Positions 55,572-64,000 of a stretch of DNA of 64,000 nt are shown piece after piece; position 1 is the stretch's first letter; each line of letters opens with the position of its first letter. Under the pieces are notes generated by a model. The model ran no database searches and was not told where the DNA came from. It was given only the letters and a program-made list of their open reading frames with translations. The position numbers and the translations under genes were made by a program. This DNA comes from an uncultured Bacteroidales bacterium (GTDB lineage: Bacteria; Bacteroidota; Bacteroidia; Bacteroidales; UBA932), in NCBI GenBank assembly GCA_945870315.1, contig CAMBRR010000003.1:1-64000 (forward strand), in the 5' to 3' direction.

Positions 55572-56437
55572 TGGAAAACAGCAATGCAAGACTGACTTTT
55601 CTCGGCAGCGGGACTTCGCAGGGGGTTCCTATGATTGGATGTGGATGCAAAGTATGCAAGAGTGCTGACAGCAAGGACAAACGGCTCAGGGCCAGTGTGC
55701 TGGTAGATTATATGGGAATGAGGATATTGGTGGATGCCGGTCCGGATTTCAGGCAGCAGATGTTGTCCGAGGATGTCACCCACTTGGACGCTATCTTGTT
55801 GACACACAATCACAAAGACCACACGGGAGGTCTGGACGACATCCGAGCCTTCAACTACCACGAGCACAAGGCCGTACACATATGGTGCGAGGAATATGTG
55901 GAAGAGTCGCTCCGTCAGGAGTATTCATATGCATTCGCCCAGAACAAATATCCCGGAGCTCCGGAGTGGAATGTCCACAGGATAGGTCCTGAGCCTTTCA
56001 CTCTGGTTAGCGGAGGCGAGGAGGAAATCATCGAATGGCATTCCGGCAAAGGATATGAGCACACAGTAAAGGAAGTCTCCCCAGTCAGGACTGCCTCAAT
56101 AATACCTATAAGGGGGATGCATTACAAGCTTCCCGTTCTTGGCTTCCGCTTCGGCAACATAGCCTATTGTACCGATATGAACTATATTCCTGAAGAGGAG
56201 TTCCTGAAGTTGAGGAACCTGGACCATTTCGTCATCAACTGCGTGAAACGGGGCCCGCACATCTCTCACTTTTCTCTTGAGGAGGCTGTCGCGGTTTGCC
56301 GCAAAGTCGGCGCTAAGCACAGCTGGCTCACCCATCTTTCCCACCAGTTGCCATGTCACGAGGACCTCAGGAAAGAACTTTCAAACATAACCGATTGTTG
56401 CATCAGTCCAGCCTGGGACGGACTGGTCATTGAATGA
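55568..56437 (+). CDS. PhnP-type metallo-beta-lactamase-fold hydrolase
   Basis: A 289-residue phosphodiesterase-like protein. LGSGTSQGVPMIGCGC (about 10-25) is typical of PhnP/lipoyl-like relatives, and the metal site is His80-x-His82-x-Asp84-His85. Further ligands are in RGMHYKLPVLGF and LTHLSHQLP. There is no phn operon nearby, so a general cyclic phosphodiesterase role is more likely than phosphonate degradation. The ATG overlaps mtaB's stop. Confidence 0.83.
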   Translation: MMENSNARLTFLGSGTSQGVPMIGCGCKVCKSADSKDKRLRASVLVDYMGMRILVDAGPDFRQQMLSEDVTHLDAILLTHNHKDHTGGLDDIRAFNYHEHKAVHIWCEEYVEESLRQEYSYAFAQNKYPGAPEWNVHRIGPEPFTLVSGGEEEIIEWHSGKGYEHTVKEVSPVRTASIIPIRGMHYKLPVLGFRFGNIAYCTDMNYIPEEEFLKLRNLDHFVINCVKRGPHISHFSLEEAVAVCRKVGAKHSWLTHLSHQLPCHEDLRKELSNITDCCISPAWDGLVIE

Positions 56438-56460
56438 ACCTATGAATATGCATATCAGAT

Positions 56461-57177
56461 ATGAATATGGATATCAAGACTATATACCTACTTACAGAAT
56501 GGGCTGAGAAATACAATAATCCCATATATTTTCAGGAAGATCCTATAGCGTTCCCGAGGCACTTCGCCGAAAGGTTTGGCCGCGGGGAATGTTCCCTGGC
56601 AGACGTGGAAATCGCAGCCATTCTCTCCTGCCACCTTGCCTGGGGGCGAAGGAGTATGATAGTGAGGGACTGCAACAGGATGTTCGACCAGATGGAATGG
56701 AAGCCTTATGACTATGTGATGGCTGCAGACTACAGGGATGACGAGACGAGTCTTCACCGTACGGTAAAATGGAGCGAGTTTGCGGCCATATGCGGGCGGC
56801 TGAGAAAGATATATATGGGCAGGACCAGTCTGGAAGGTATGGATGACGGGGCTGTCAGGACCGGAATTTTCGGTCAGAAAGAAGACAAGAAGGCAGCCAA
56901 CAAGAAAATCAATATGATGAGACGCTGGATGGTTCGTGATGACGGGAAGGTGGATTTGGGATTGTGGAAGAATACTGACCGCAGGTCGCTGGTAATTCCG
57001 CTGGACGTCCACGTCTATTCGCAGGCCAGTGCATTGGGGCTGACATCAAGACGGTCTAAAGATATCGCCACAGCCATTGAAATCACAGATGCCTTCCGGG
57101 AAATATTTCCGGAGGACCCTCTGCTGGGAGATTTCGCCCTGTTTGGATATGGAGTAAACAACCCTGTAAAAAGATAA
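56461..57177 (+). CDS. TIGR02757/DUF2400 family protein
   Basis: A 238-residue protein of the Bacteroidota TIGR02757 family. Recognisable parts are FPRHFAERFGRGECSLADVEIAAILSC-like N-terminal sequence (key motif ADVEIAA at about 43-49), LVIPLDVHVYSQA near 180 and a C-terminal GDFALFGYGVN block. It resembles a helix-hairpin-helix DNA glycosylase fold (LDVHV placed as the catalytic region), so DNA repair is possible but unproven. Next gene begins 3 nt later. Confidence 0.75.
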   Translation: MNMDIKTIYLLTEWAEKYNNPIYFQEDPIAFPRHFAERFGRGECSLADVEIAAILSCHLAWGRRSMIVRDCNRMFDQMEWKPYDYVMAADYRDDETSLHRTVKWSEFAAICGRLRKIYMGRTSLEGMDDGAVRTGIFGQKEDKKAANKKINMMRRWMVRDDGKVDLGLWKNTDRRSLVIPLDVHVYSQASALGLTSRRSKDIATAIEITDAFREIFPEDPLLGDFALFGYGVNNPVKR

Positions 57178-57180
57178 GCA

Positions 57181-57777
57181 ATGCCAAGAATGTTCATTAT
57201 TTCCGGCTGCAACGGGGCCGGCAAAACCACGGCTTCCTATTCCCTTCTGCCTGAAATGCTGGAATGCAGCGAATTCGTCAATTCTGATGAGTTCGCCAAA
57301 GGTCTTTCACCTTTCAATCCGGAGAAGGCAGCCATCAAGGCAAGCCGCTTTGTCATAATGAAAATCAGACATCTGATTTCCAAGCAGATGGACTTTGCCG
57401 TTGAAACCACACTTGCCACCAGAACGCTTCTGAAAACCGTAAAGATGGCACAGAGCAACGGCTACACTGTCACCCTCCTGTACTTTTGGCTCAACACTCC
57501 GGAACTGGCCATCCAGAGGGTGAAGGCAAGGGTTGAAGCGGGAGGACACAACATCCCGGAAGAGACCATCCGGAGGAGGTACCGCGTCGGGATTCAATAT
57601 TTTTTCAATGATTATTCTCCCGTATGCGAAAGGTGGATACTGGCAGACAACTCTCAGATTCCTTTCCGTGTTGTTGCAGAAGGGTCCAAAAGGGACATAG
57701 TCAGCATAAGGGATGAGGAAACCTATTACAAGATACGCAGTTATGCTGATGATTCAGTCGATGAGCAGGATGAATAA
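57181..57777 (+). CDS. Zeta-toxin-like P-loop kinase
   Basis: A 198-residue kinase-fold protein. Walker A GCNGAGKT is at 9-16, NSDEFAKGLSPFNPE at 34-48 matches the zeta family substrate region, and AVETTLATRTL (73-83) corresponds to the zeta ET-containing block. Zeta kinases phosphorylate UDP-N-acetyl sugars and are normally paired with an epsilon antitoxin; none is visible. It sits between two chromosomal genes with 3-8 nt spacing, so it looks like a resident enzyme rather than a plasmid-borne toxin. Confidence 0.8.
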   Translation: MPRMFIISGCNGAGKTTASYSLLPEMLECSEFVNSDEFAKGLSPFNPEKAAIKASRFVIMKIRHLISKQMDFAVETTLATRTLLKTVKMAQSNGYTVTLLYFWLNTPELAIQRVKARVEAGGHNIPEETIRRRYRVGIQYFFNDYSPVCERWILADNSQIPFRVVAEGSKRDIVSIRDEETYYKIRSYADDSVDEQDE

Positions 57778-59227
57778 CAATATGAACGAAAATCACTGGT
57801 TCAACATATTCCGGACAGACCGCCGGATGCTTGAGAGACTCTCTGCTGAGGCTCTGTCCACAGGAGGAGATTTCTGCGACCTGTATTTTGAAAATACGGT
57901 CTATTTCAACTTGATGCTTAAGGACGGAGCCGTCACATCCGGAGGTTGCCACACTGATTACGGAGTAGGCATACGAGTACTCAAAGGTGAAAGGACGGGA
58001 TATGCTTATTCCGAAACCACCTCCGAAAAAGATATGCTTGCTGCTGCAAAGGCAGCATCTGCCATCGCTCTATGCGACGCACCTGCAGTCAACTACGGGA
58101 AGGTCGGGGACGGCATTTACCTTTCATCAAAGGGGGCGGTCTCCCCTGCACCGGACTTTTATCCGGGAATCACAGACTGGAGAAATGCCGACATAAACAA
58201 TATCCGCTCTTTCATTCAGGACTTGGAAACAAGGATTGCATCAAAGGACAGACGCATAGGGAAAATCCTTATAAGAGCCTCATACTCAATGAGTGACGTA
58301 ATGATGTACAATTCCCTCGGAGAACTCACATATGAAACCAGGCCTATGGGAAGCGTGACTGCCAGCGCTGTTTTCTTCTCTGCCAATGACACCCGGACAA
58401 AGTCCTCTTCCAGAAGTTTCAGGATGGGGAGCGAGATGCTCACAAGTGCCCTTGCCGAGGAAATGGCACTTGAGGTAGTCAGGGGAATTGATGCAAGTTT
58501 CGAAGCCATCCGTCCCAAAGGAGGAAAGATGCCCGTGGTTATGGGCGCCGGTGCATCAGGTATTTTGCTCCACGAGGCGATGGGACACGCCTTTGAAGCC
58601 GATTTCATCAGGAAAGGTCAGTCCATTTTTTCCGAGAAGATGGGACAGAGGGTATGCAAGGCTGGCATCAACATTGTTGATGACGGTACTCTGCCGTTCA
58701 ACAGGGGCTGTGGCAATTACGATGATGAGGGGGTTGCCGGACAGAAAACCTATATGGTCACAGACGGCATCCTTACATCCTACCTCCACGACAGAATCAG
58801 CGCCGCAAGTTATGGAGTTCCGTCCACAGGAAACGGCAGAAGGGAATCCTTCCGCTACAACCCTACGCCAAGGATGAGGGCCACATATATGGAAAGCGGA
58901 GGATCTTCGTCCGAAAGCCTGATTGCATCCGTCAAGAGAGGTATATATGTGGACGAATTCTCCAACGGTCAGGTCAAAATCGGAGAAGGCGACTTCACCT
59001 TCTATGTCAAAAGCGGCTATCTCATCGAAAACGGCCGTCTGACTGCGCCTGTCCACGACATAAACATTATCGGCAACGGGCCCCAGGCACTTGCCGACAT
59101 TACGGCTGTCGCCGATGACCTTAAGATTGACAACGGGATATGGACCTGCGGAAAGGAACAGAATGTGCCAGTTTCCTGCGGCATCCCGACTGTTCTGGTA
59201 AGTTCTCTCACCGTAGGAGGGGAATAG
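57770..59227 (+). CDS. tldD: TldD-family metalloprotease
   Basis: A 485-residue protease of PF01523. The zinc motif HEAMGH (His268, Glu269, His273) is present, in the block ILLHEAMGHAFEAD. The TldD/TldE pair cleaves unfolded peptides such as microcin B17 precursor and CcdA. No TldE (PmbA) gene is adjacent. The ATG at 57770 overlaps the previous stop by 8 nt; 57782 is a possible alternative. It is the last gene of the long plus-strand run from tamB. Confidence 0.88.
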   Translation: MNNNMNENHWFNIFRTDRRMLERLSAEALSTGGDFCDLYFENTVYFNLMLKDGAVTSGGCHTDYGVGIRVLKGERTGYAYSETTSEKDMLAAAKAASAIALCDAPAVNYGKVGDGIYLSSKGAVSPAPDFYPGITDWRNADINNIRSFIQDLETRIASKDRRIGKILIRASYSMSDVMMYNSLGELTYETRPMGSVTASAVFFSANDTRTKSSSRSFRMGSEMLTSALAEEMALEVVRGIDASFEAIRPKGGKMPVVMGAGASGILLHEAMGHAFEADFIRKGQSIFSEKMGQRVCKAGINIVDDGTLPFNRGCGNYDDEGVAGQKTYMVTDGILTSYLHDRISAASYGVPSTGNGRRESFRYNPTPRMRATYMESGGSSSESLIASVKRGIYVDEFSNGQVKIGEGDFTFYVKSGYLIENGRLTAPVHDINIIGNGPQALADITAVADDLKIDNGIWTCGKEQNVPVSCGIPTVLVSSLTVGGE

Positions 59228-59242
59228 TTTCCATTTTTTTGC

Positions 59243-59250
59243 TATATTTG
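59243..59250 (+). promoter_or_regulatory. -7 element of dnaX
   Basis: TATATTTG, 73 nt before the ATG at 59323. It suggests dnaX begins a new transcription unit after tldD. Confidence 0.5.
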
Positions 59251-59322
59251 TCCGATTATGGTCTCAGGTTTCGCAAAGGCGAGACTTCGATTATTGTTAT
59301 TTGATATTTATTGGGAATTGAA

Positions 59323-61092
59323 ATGTCGGATTATATAGTATCTGCACGAAAATACAGGCCTGATTCTTTCGGAACTCTGGTAGGTCAGGACACCATTGCC
59401 AAGACGCTCAAGAATTCCATTTTGAGGGGACAATTGGCTCACGCCTATCTGTTTTGCGGTCCTCGTGGAGTGGGCAAGACCACTACTGCAAGGATATTTG
59501 CGAAAATGATTAACTGCTCCAATCCGTCACCGGAGATGGAGCCGTGCGGGGAGTGCGAGTCCTGCCGTTCCTTTGCCGAAGGTCGCTCCTACTGCATCCA
59601 CGAACTGGACGCAGCCTCCAACAATGGCGTAGAAGACATCAAGAGCCTGATGGAGCAGGTCAGGATACCGCCTCAGGTTGGAAAATACAGTGTATATATC
59701 ATAGATGAGGTGCATATGCTCTCCTCACAGGCGTTCAATGCCTTCCTCAAGACATTGGAGGAGCCGCCTGCCCACGCAATTTTCATACTTGCCACCACGG
59801 AAAAGCACAAAATTCTTCCGACCATCCTGTCCAGATGCCAGACCTATGATTTCAATCGAATCGGAGTCAATGACATAGTGAGCAACCTGAAGATGGTCGC
59901 ATCCAAGGAAAACATTTCCATAGATGACGAATCCCTGCACGTGATTGCCCACAAGGCAGATGGAGCGATGAGGGATGCCCTTACCATATTCGACCAGACA
60001 GTTGCTTTCTGCGGTACAGATGTCAAATATCAGGATGTAATCCGCAACCTGAACGTTCTGGATTATGAATATAGTTTCTCCCTTGTGGAGAATTTTCTTG
60101 CAGGGGACTATCCAAAGGCATTGCTTACCTTTGATGAGATACTGACAAAGGGATTCAACGCCCTGCATTTTGTCGCAGCTCTTTCCTCTCATCTGAGGGA
60201 TTTGGTGGTGAGCAAGAGCAACGGGCTGGATTCTCTTCTGGAACTGCCTCAGTCACTGAAAGAAAGATATAGAGAACAGGCAGGGCGATGTCCTATGAAA
60301 TTCCTGTACGATGCATTGAATATCACTACTCAGTGCGAGGCTTCATACAAGGCCAGCATCAACCAGAGGCTCCATATCGAGTTCACTCTGATGAAACTTT
60401 GCTACCTGATAACCTCCCCTGCCCCGGCAGCTCAGGCCCCGGTCCAAACCCCGGTTCAGACACCAACTCCGGTTCAGGTTTCCTCGCCGGTTCAGGTTTC
60501 CTCGCCGGCACATGCAGTTCAGGCCCCGGCACCATCATCCCCGGCAGCATCATCCCCGGCGGCTGTTTCAACCCCTGCACCCGAGACAGAAGTCCAACGC
60601 GAAAGACGGCCACGTGCAGCCAGAAGCGCCTCTCATTCCAACCTCACGCTGAAAGGAGTTATGGAAGGAACCAGCGCAAGCAGCGAAACCACAGTGGTCA
60701 CTGCCGACAAACCGGCCCCTGAAGAAGCCCAGATAAGACTTCACTGGAAAGAAATGGCCGGCACATATGCCGAGAAGCCTAGACTTTTCAACATGTTGAA
60801 CAGTTGTACTCTTAAAATAGAAGACGATGACAAGGGACAGAAAATTGTGACCTTCTATGTCCTGAACATATCCCAGAAAGAATGGGTTGAGACCAAGTTG
60901 CTCCACGACCTTGAAGGCAACCTCAGACGGCTTTCCGGTTCCACCCGGATCGTACTCAAGGTGGATATCGTCCCTCAGGAAGAGAACCAGAAGGCTGAGG
61001 CTTATATGCCAAGTGAGCAGGCCAAAGAATTGATGTCATCAAACTCTGAAGTGAAGCAATTTGTTCAGGATTTTGGTCTGGATATCAAATAG
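59323..61092 (+). CDS. dnaX: DNA polymerase III subunit gamma/tau
   Basis: A 589-residue clamp-loader ATPase. Walker A GPRGVGKT lies at 46-53, the zinc cysteines are Cys65, Cys75, Cys78 and Cys81, and Walker B with DEVH follows near 127. Domain III spans about 240-370. It is followed by a Pro/Ala/Val/Ser-rich linker (about 372-440) and a tau-like C-terminal domain (about 470-589). The start is MSDYIVSARK (59323); an in-frame GTG/TTG upstream at 59311 is less likely. No programmed frameshift heptamer was recognised. Confidence 0.95.
   Translation: MSDYIVSARKYRPDSFGTLVGQDTIAKTLKNSILRGQLAHAYLFCGPRGVGKTTTARIFAKMINCSNPSPEMEPCGECESCRSFAEGRSYCIHELDAASNNGVEDIKSLMEQVRIPPQVGKYSVYIIDEVHMLSSQAFNAFLKTLEEPPAHAIFILATTEKHKILPTILSRCQTYDFNRIGVNDIVSNLKMVASKENISIDDESLHVIAHKADGAMRDALTIFDQTVAFCGTDVKYQDVIRNLNVLDYEYSFSLVENFLAGDYPKALLTFDEILTKGFNALHFVAALSSHLRDLVVSKSNGLDSLLELPQSLKERYREQAGRCPMKFLYDALNITTQCEASYKASINQRLHIEFTLMKLCYLITSPAPAAQAPVQTPVQTPTPVQVSSPVQVSSPAHAVQAPAPSSPAASSPAAVSTPAPETEVQRERRPRAARSASHSNLTLKGVMEGTSASSETTVVTADKPAPEEAQIRLHWKEMAGTYAEKPRLFNMLNSCTLKIEDDDKGQKIVTFYVLNISQKEWVETKLLHDLEGNLRRLSGSTRIVLKVDIVPQEENQKAEAYMPSEQAKELMSSNSEVKQFVQDFGLDIK
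60469..60508 (+). repeat. dnaX: 18-bp tandem repeat in the dnaX linker
   Basis: Two perfect copies of an 18-bp unit (60469-60486 and 60487-60504) plus a partial third encode repeated PVQVSS. Neighbouring CCAGTTCAGG-like and CATCATCCCCGGC motifs make the whole linker repetitive. The likely effect is only on linker length. Confidence 0.8.
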
Positions 61093-61127
61093 ACCCTGCC
61101 GTATTTTACATTTAAACAAACAGTACA

Positions 61128-61925
61128 ATGAAACTCAGTTGCGAAAACCTTGTCAAAAAATATGGCCCGAGAACCGTCGTAAAAGGCGTTTCGATGGAAG
61201 TTAAACAAGGAGAGATTGTGGGATTCCTCGGCCCTAACGGTGCTGGAAAGACGACCAGTTTCTATATGATAACTGGACTCATAGTACCCAATGCCGGCAG
61301 GATTTTCCTTGATGATGAGGACATTACCTCCCTGCCGATGTTCAAACGTGCGCAGAAAGGAGTCGGTTACCTTGCACAGGAAGCATCCGTATTCAGGCAT
61401 ATGAGCGTAGAGGACAATATAATGTCCGTGATGGAAATGTCCAAACAATTCACAAAAGCAGAGCGAAAAGAGCGTCTTGAGTCACTTCTGGATGAATTCA
61501 ACCTCCATAAAGTCAGGAAGAGCAAGGGAATCCAGTTGTCAGGAGGAGAGAGGAGAAGATGTGAGATTGCGAGGGCACTGGCCATAGATCCGAAATTCAT
61601 ATTGCTGGACGAGCCATTCGCCGGAGTCGATCCGATTGCCGTTGAAGACATCCAGTACATCATCGCGAAACTCAAATATAAGAATATCGGTGTCATTATC
61701 ACCGACCACAATGTAGGCGAGACACTGGCAATCATTGACAGGGCATACCTTTTGTACGAAGGCTCCATCCTGCAGAGCGGCACCCCTGAAGAATTGGCCG
61801 GTGACGAAGAGGTAAGGACAAAATATCTCGGTTCAAACTTCGTCCTGAAGCGTTCAGATGCGTTCCTCAGGGCCGAAGCAGGTGGGCCGCAGAGGATAAA
61901 CACCAAAACAGATACAGAACAATAA
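61128..61925 (+). CDS. lptB: LPS export ABC transporter ATP-binding protein
   Basis: A 265-residue ATPase. Walker A is GPNGAGKT near 37-44, the signature is LSGGERRR near 138-145, and Walker B ILLDEPFAGVDP near 162-173. It is the closest match to LptB, which drives lipopolysaccharide extraction from the inner membrane with LptFG. About 20 residues extend the C-terminus beyond E. coli LptB. The partner genes are not in the window. Confidence 0.93.
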   Translation: MKLSCENLVKKYGPRTVVKGVSMEVKQGEIVGFLGPNGAGKTTSFYMITGLIVPNAGRIFLDDEDITSLPMFKRAQKGVGYLAQEASVFRHMSVEDNIMSVMEMSKQFTKAERKERLESLLDEFNLHKVRKSKGIQLSGGERRRCEIARALAIDPKFILLDEPFAGVDPIAVEDIQYIIAKLKYKNIGVIITDHNVGETLAIIDRAYLLYEGSILQSGTPEELAGDEEVRTKYLGSNFVLKRSDAFLRAEAGGPQRINTKTDTEQ

Positions 61926-61940
61926 TTGAGGAATATACGA

Positions 61941-62795
61941 ATGAGAAGATTCTTTATCAGCCTGCTTGTGGCTCTCGTGCTCCCGCTGGTAGCCGGCGCC
62001 CAGGCTCAAATCAACACAAAGAAAGTCAAAATCAGCGATTTCACAGAAAAAATCACAAAAGTGGTACTGTCCGGAAATTCTTTCTTCGACAGCTACTTCC
62101 AGGAAGAGATAAGTTCCAGATGGAGGGTTTCGCCATATGAGTTCTGCACACTTGAAGAATTTGAAACCCTCAAGACTGATGACAATTACTACTTTTTGCT
62201 GACGACCAAAGGGCAGTTCCGCAAGGAAAAAGAACCGGGGCTTCAGTTCCTTGTATTGGCCAAGGGGGGCAAGGCTGCCGAAGAAGGCATTTCATCAATG
62301 CTTGAGATAGTAAGCCTTCCATATGCTTCAGCCGAAAATCCTTCAGGCCGTGAGTTGGTGGTTATGCCGATTTTCCTGGACATCATACAGCACTATGCTG
62401 TGGATTCGATGGACAAGGACATCAGTGCCTACACAGGTCTTTCCAGCTATACTGTCAATCTGTCCAAATCCGGCAACAAAAAGATTGTCTTCTCCGAAGA
62501 CGACCTGAGCGGTGAAGTGACGGAAGAGATAATCAGCACATATTTTGACAAGAATATGTGTACTGCACAGGAGAACGATGCCGACAATATTTTCATCAAC
62601 GGAACCCCTGACATCCTGGTTAGTTACGTAGCGGCCCCAACCGATCCCCAGAATGGTTCATATTGCTACAAGATGCTCATAGACAGCCAGACACACGAGT
62701 TGTACTACTATCGTAAACACCGGATTAGCAAGAAATACGGACGCGGTTTCCTTCCTGAAGACATAAAACGAATCAGTTCAGCCCATTCCAAATAA
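61941..62795 (+). CDS. Secreted protein of unknown function
   Basis: A 284-residue protein with signal peptide 1-21 (cleavage after AGAQA). I do not recognise a characterised family; sequence features are a YFLLTTKGQFRKEKEPGLQFL block (key part KGQFRKEKEPG near 92-102) and a TPDILVSYV segment near 228. It begins 15 nt after lptB and ends 3 nt before the M16 peptidase, so it belongs to the same unit. A TTG at 61926 is an alternative but unlikely start. It is probably periplasmic. Confidence 0.75.
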   Translation: MRRFFISLLVALVLPLVAGAQAQINTKKVKISDFTEKITKVVLSGNSFFDSYFQEEISSRWRVSPYEFCTLEEFETLKTDDNYYFLLTTKGQFRKEKEPGLQFLVLAKGGKAAEEGISSMLEIVSLPYASAENPSGRELVVMPIFLDIIQHYAVDSMDKDISAYTGLSSYTVNLSKSGNKKIVFSEDDLSGEVTEEIISTYFDKNMCTAQENDADNIFINGTPDILVSYVAAPTDPQNGSYCYKMLIDSQTHELYYYRKHRISKKYGRGFLPEDIKRISSAHSK

Positions 62796-62798
62796 CAG

Positions 62799-64000
62799 AT
62801 GATCAGCGGAACAACCAAAGCAGGGATGCAGTACGCAGTCAAACGAAGTTCCTCACCTGTAAGTTACTGCGCTCTCAGCATCAAATGCGGTACAAGGGAT
62901 GAGGAAGGGTGGCACAGCGGGATAGCCCATTTCACGGAACATACCATATTCAAGGGTACTGCGCACAAGTCTGCCTCCAAAATCAACAGCTATCTTGACA
63001 GGCTTGGCGGTGAGCTCAATGCATTCACCACCAAGGAGGAGATTGTATTCCACGCCACTGTATTGAAAGAGGACCTGAAAAAAGCTGCCTCTCTGTTGAT
63101 GGAACTTGCCACTTGCCCGACATTCCCTCAGAACGAGGTGTGCACGGAAAAGAGCGTTGTAATCGATGAAATCAATTCCTACAAGGACAGTCCCTCTGAA
63201 GATATATATGACAAGTTCGAGGAGATGCTTTTTGAGGGCCATCCCCTCGGAAGACCTATTCTCGGGACAGCCGCCAGCGTCAAAAAGATTACGCCGGAGG
63301 AACTCTCAAGGTTCAGGAAAGAGAAGTTCCAGAGCGGAAAGATGGCCTTCACCATTGTTGCGAATGTGGATGAAAGGAAGTTGGAAGCATTGGCCAACAG
63401 CCTCTCCGAGCAGTTCTTTCCTGAGATGGTAATCGCATCCGATAGCAATGTCACGGAGGCCTCGATAACGGATTTTCGCAGAAGCCTTCCCCCTTTTGAC
63501 CTTAGCATCAACAAGCATAATCACCAGGCCAACTGCGTCATTGGCAACACTGGTCCATCCCTATACAAAACACAGGAAAGGCTTGCCACTGTACTTCTGT
63601 GCAACATTCTTGGCGGGCCTGCCTCAAATTCGATTCTCAACTCAGTACTTAGGGAGAAGAACGGCTGGGTTTATGGGGTAGAATGCACCTACACCCAATA
63701 TGCGGACACCGGTATCGTGACCATCTGCATTGGGTGCGACAAGGACAACCTGGACAAATGCGTCGAGGCGACGATGAAAGAAATTCTCAAGTTGCAGTCT
63801 TCCCCTCTGTCTGAAAGGAAGTTGCGAGAGGCAAAGAAACAGTTACTGGGGCAATTGGCTATAAGTTCGGACAATGGGGAAACTCAGTGTCTGTCTATGG
63901 GCAAGAGCCTGATGTCGTGGAGGATGGTCACTCCTGATGACCAGGTGCGCAAGAGCATCGAGGGAATCACTGCTGAAGAGGTCCAAAGGATGGCCATCGA
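62799..64000 (+). CDS. M16-family zinc peptidase, cut at the right edge
   Basis: The first about 400 residues of an M16 (insulinase-like) peptidase; the reading frame is still open at the window end. The inverted zinc motif is His44-x-x-Glu47-His48 (HFTEH). A distal Glu in the TEKSVVIDEINSY block is the expected third ligand. No signal peptide, so it should be cytoplasmic, like processing peptidase-type proteases of Bacteroidota. It starts 3 nt after the preceding gene. Confidence 0.92.
   Translation, partial: MISGTTKAGMQYAVKRSSSPVSYCALSIKCGTRDEEGWHSGIAHFTEHTIFKGTAHKSASKINSYLDRLGGELNAFTTKEEIVFHATVLKEDLKKAASLLMELATCPTFPQNEVCTEKSVVIDEINSYKDSPSEDIYDKFEEMLFEGHPLGRPILGTAASVKKITPEELSRFRKEKFQSGKMAFTIVANVDERKLEALANSLSEQFFPEMVIASDSNVTEASITDFRRSLPPFDLSINKHNHQANCVIGNTGPSLYKTQERLATVLLCNILGGPASNSILNSVLREKNGWVYGVECTYTQYADTGIVTICIGCDKDNLDKCVEATMKEILKLQSSPLSERKLREAKKQLLGQLAISSDNGETQCLSMGKSLMSWRMVTPDDQVRKSIEGITAEEVQRMAI

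Noticed and set aside
57181..57777. A mobile toxin-antitoxin cassette
   Set aside because: The zeta-like gene has no antitoxin, transposase or integrase nearby and its codon use and spacing match the surrounding operon.
60420..60620. CRISPR-like repeat pattern in dnaX
   Set aside because: The repeats are short, adjacent, without spacers, and lie in frame within a Pro/Ala linker.

Overview
The window is a chromosomal core segment of a Bacteroidota bacterium, most likely a host-associated member of the order Bacteroidales. The evidence is: promoters of the Bacteroidota type (-33 TTTG, about 19 nt, -7 TAnnTTTG) before many genes; weak or absent Shine-Dalgarno sequences; a zinc-free type-B L31; a long type-2 PyrF; an RluA enzyme with a coiled-coil N-terminal extension; an alpha-oxoamine synthase of the sphingolipid/sulfonolipid type; and a choloylglycine-hydrolase-family enzyme. 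I cannot fix family or genus. No insertion sequence, prophage, integrase, CRISPR array or rRNA gene is visible. Gene density is high, and the longest stretches without protein genes hold tRNA-Ser and the SRP RNA.

Layout. 81-3530 (+): PqqD-like protein, lysoplasmalogenase, membrane acetyltransferase and secreted CE2-type esterase. 3557-3749: intergenic region with a candidate minus-strand small RNA, then an AraC regulator (+). 4607-10062 (-): tig-clpP-clpX-M20 dipeptidase, then pyrF. 10155-16788 (-): gyrB, alpha-oxoamine synthase, condensation-fold acyltransferase-like protein and 7TM-HD phosphohydrolase. 16861-21603 (-): large TPR protein plus outer-membrane barrel. 21705-24704 (+): ftsE, nth and the fused pseudouridine synthase. 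24759-27614 (-): rpmE2, then a glmM-namZ-like pair. 27727-33969 (+): DUF486, tRNA-Glu, the complete rfbCADB set for dTDP-L-rhamnose, and uvrB. 33976-35780 (-): TRIC-type channel and rpsF-rpsR-rplI. 35899-42626: alr (-), membrane zinc peptidase (+), then on the minus strand two small proteins, a YeiH-type transporter, trpS, tRNA-Ser and the choloylglycine-hydrolase-family enzyme. 42775-45847: OmpA-like protein (-), SRP RNA (+) and a CotH lipoprotein (+). 45909-48489 (-): FAD oxidoreductase and tsaD. 48618-59227 (+): tamB, short RsmI-like methyltransferase, folB, mtaB, MBL hydrolase, TIGR02757 protein, zeta-toxin-like kinase and tldD. 59323-64000 (+): dnaX, lptB, a secreted protein and an M16 peptidase cut by the window end.

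Functionally this is mostly housekeeping: proteostasis, replication and repair, translation, cell-wall precursors, and envelope biogenesis (TamB, LptB, OmpA, TPR/barrel pair, rhamnose). The least explained parts are the acyltransferase-like gene beside the alpha-oxoamine synthase, the TPR/barrel pair, the repeat-rich hairpin block at the 3' end of tRNA-Ser, the candidate small RNA near 3.6 kb, and the tamB start, which has no ATG where homology expects one.
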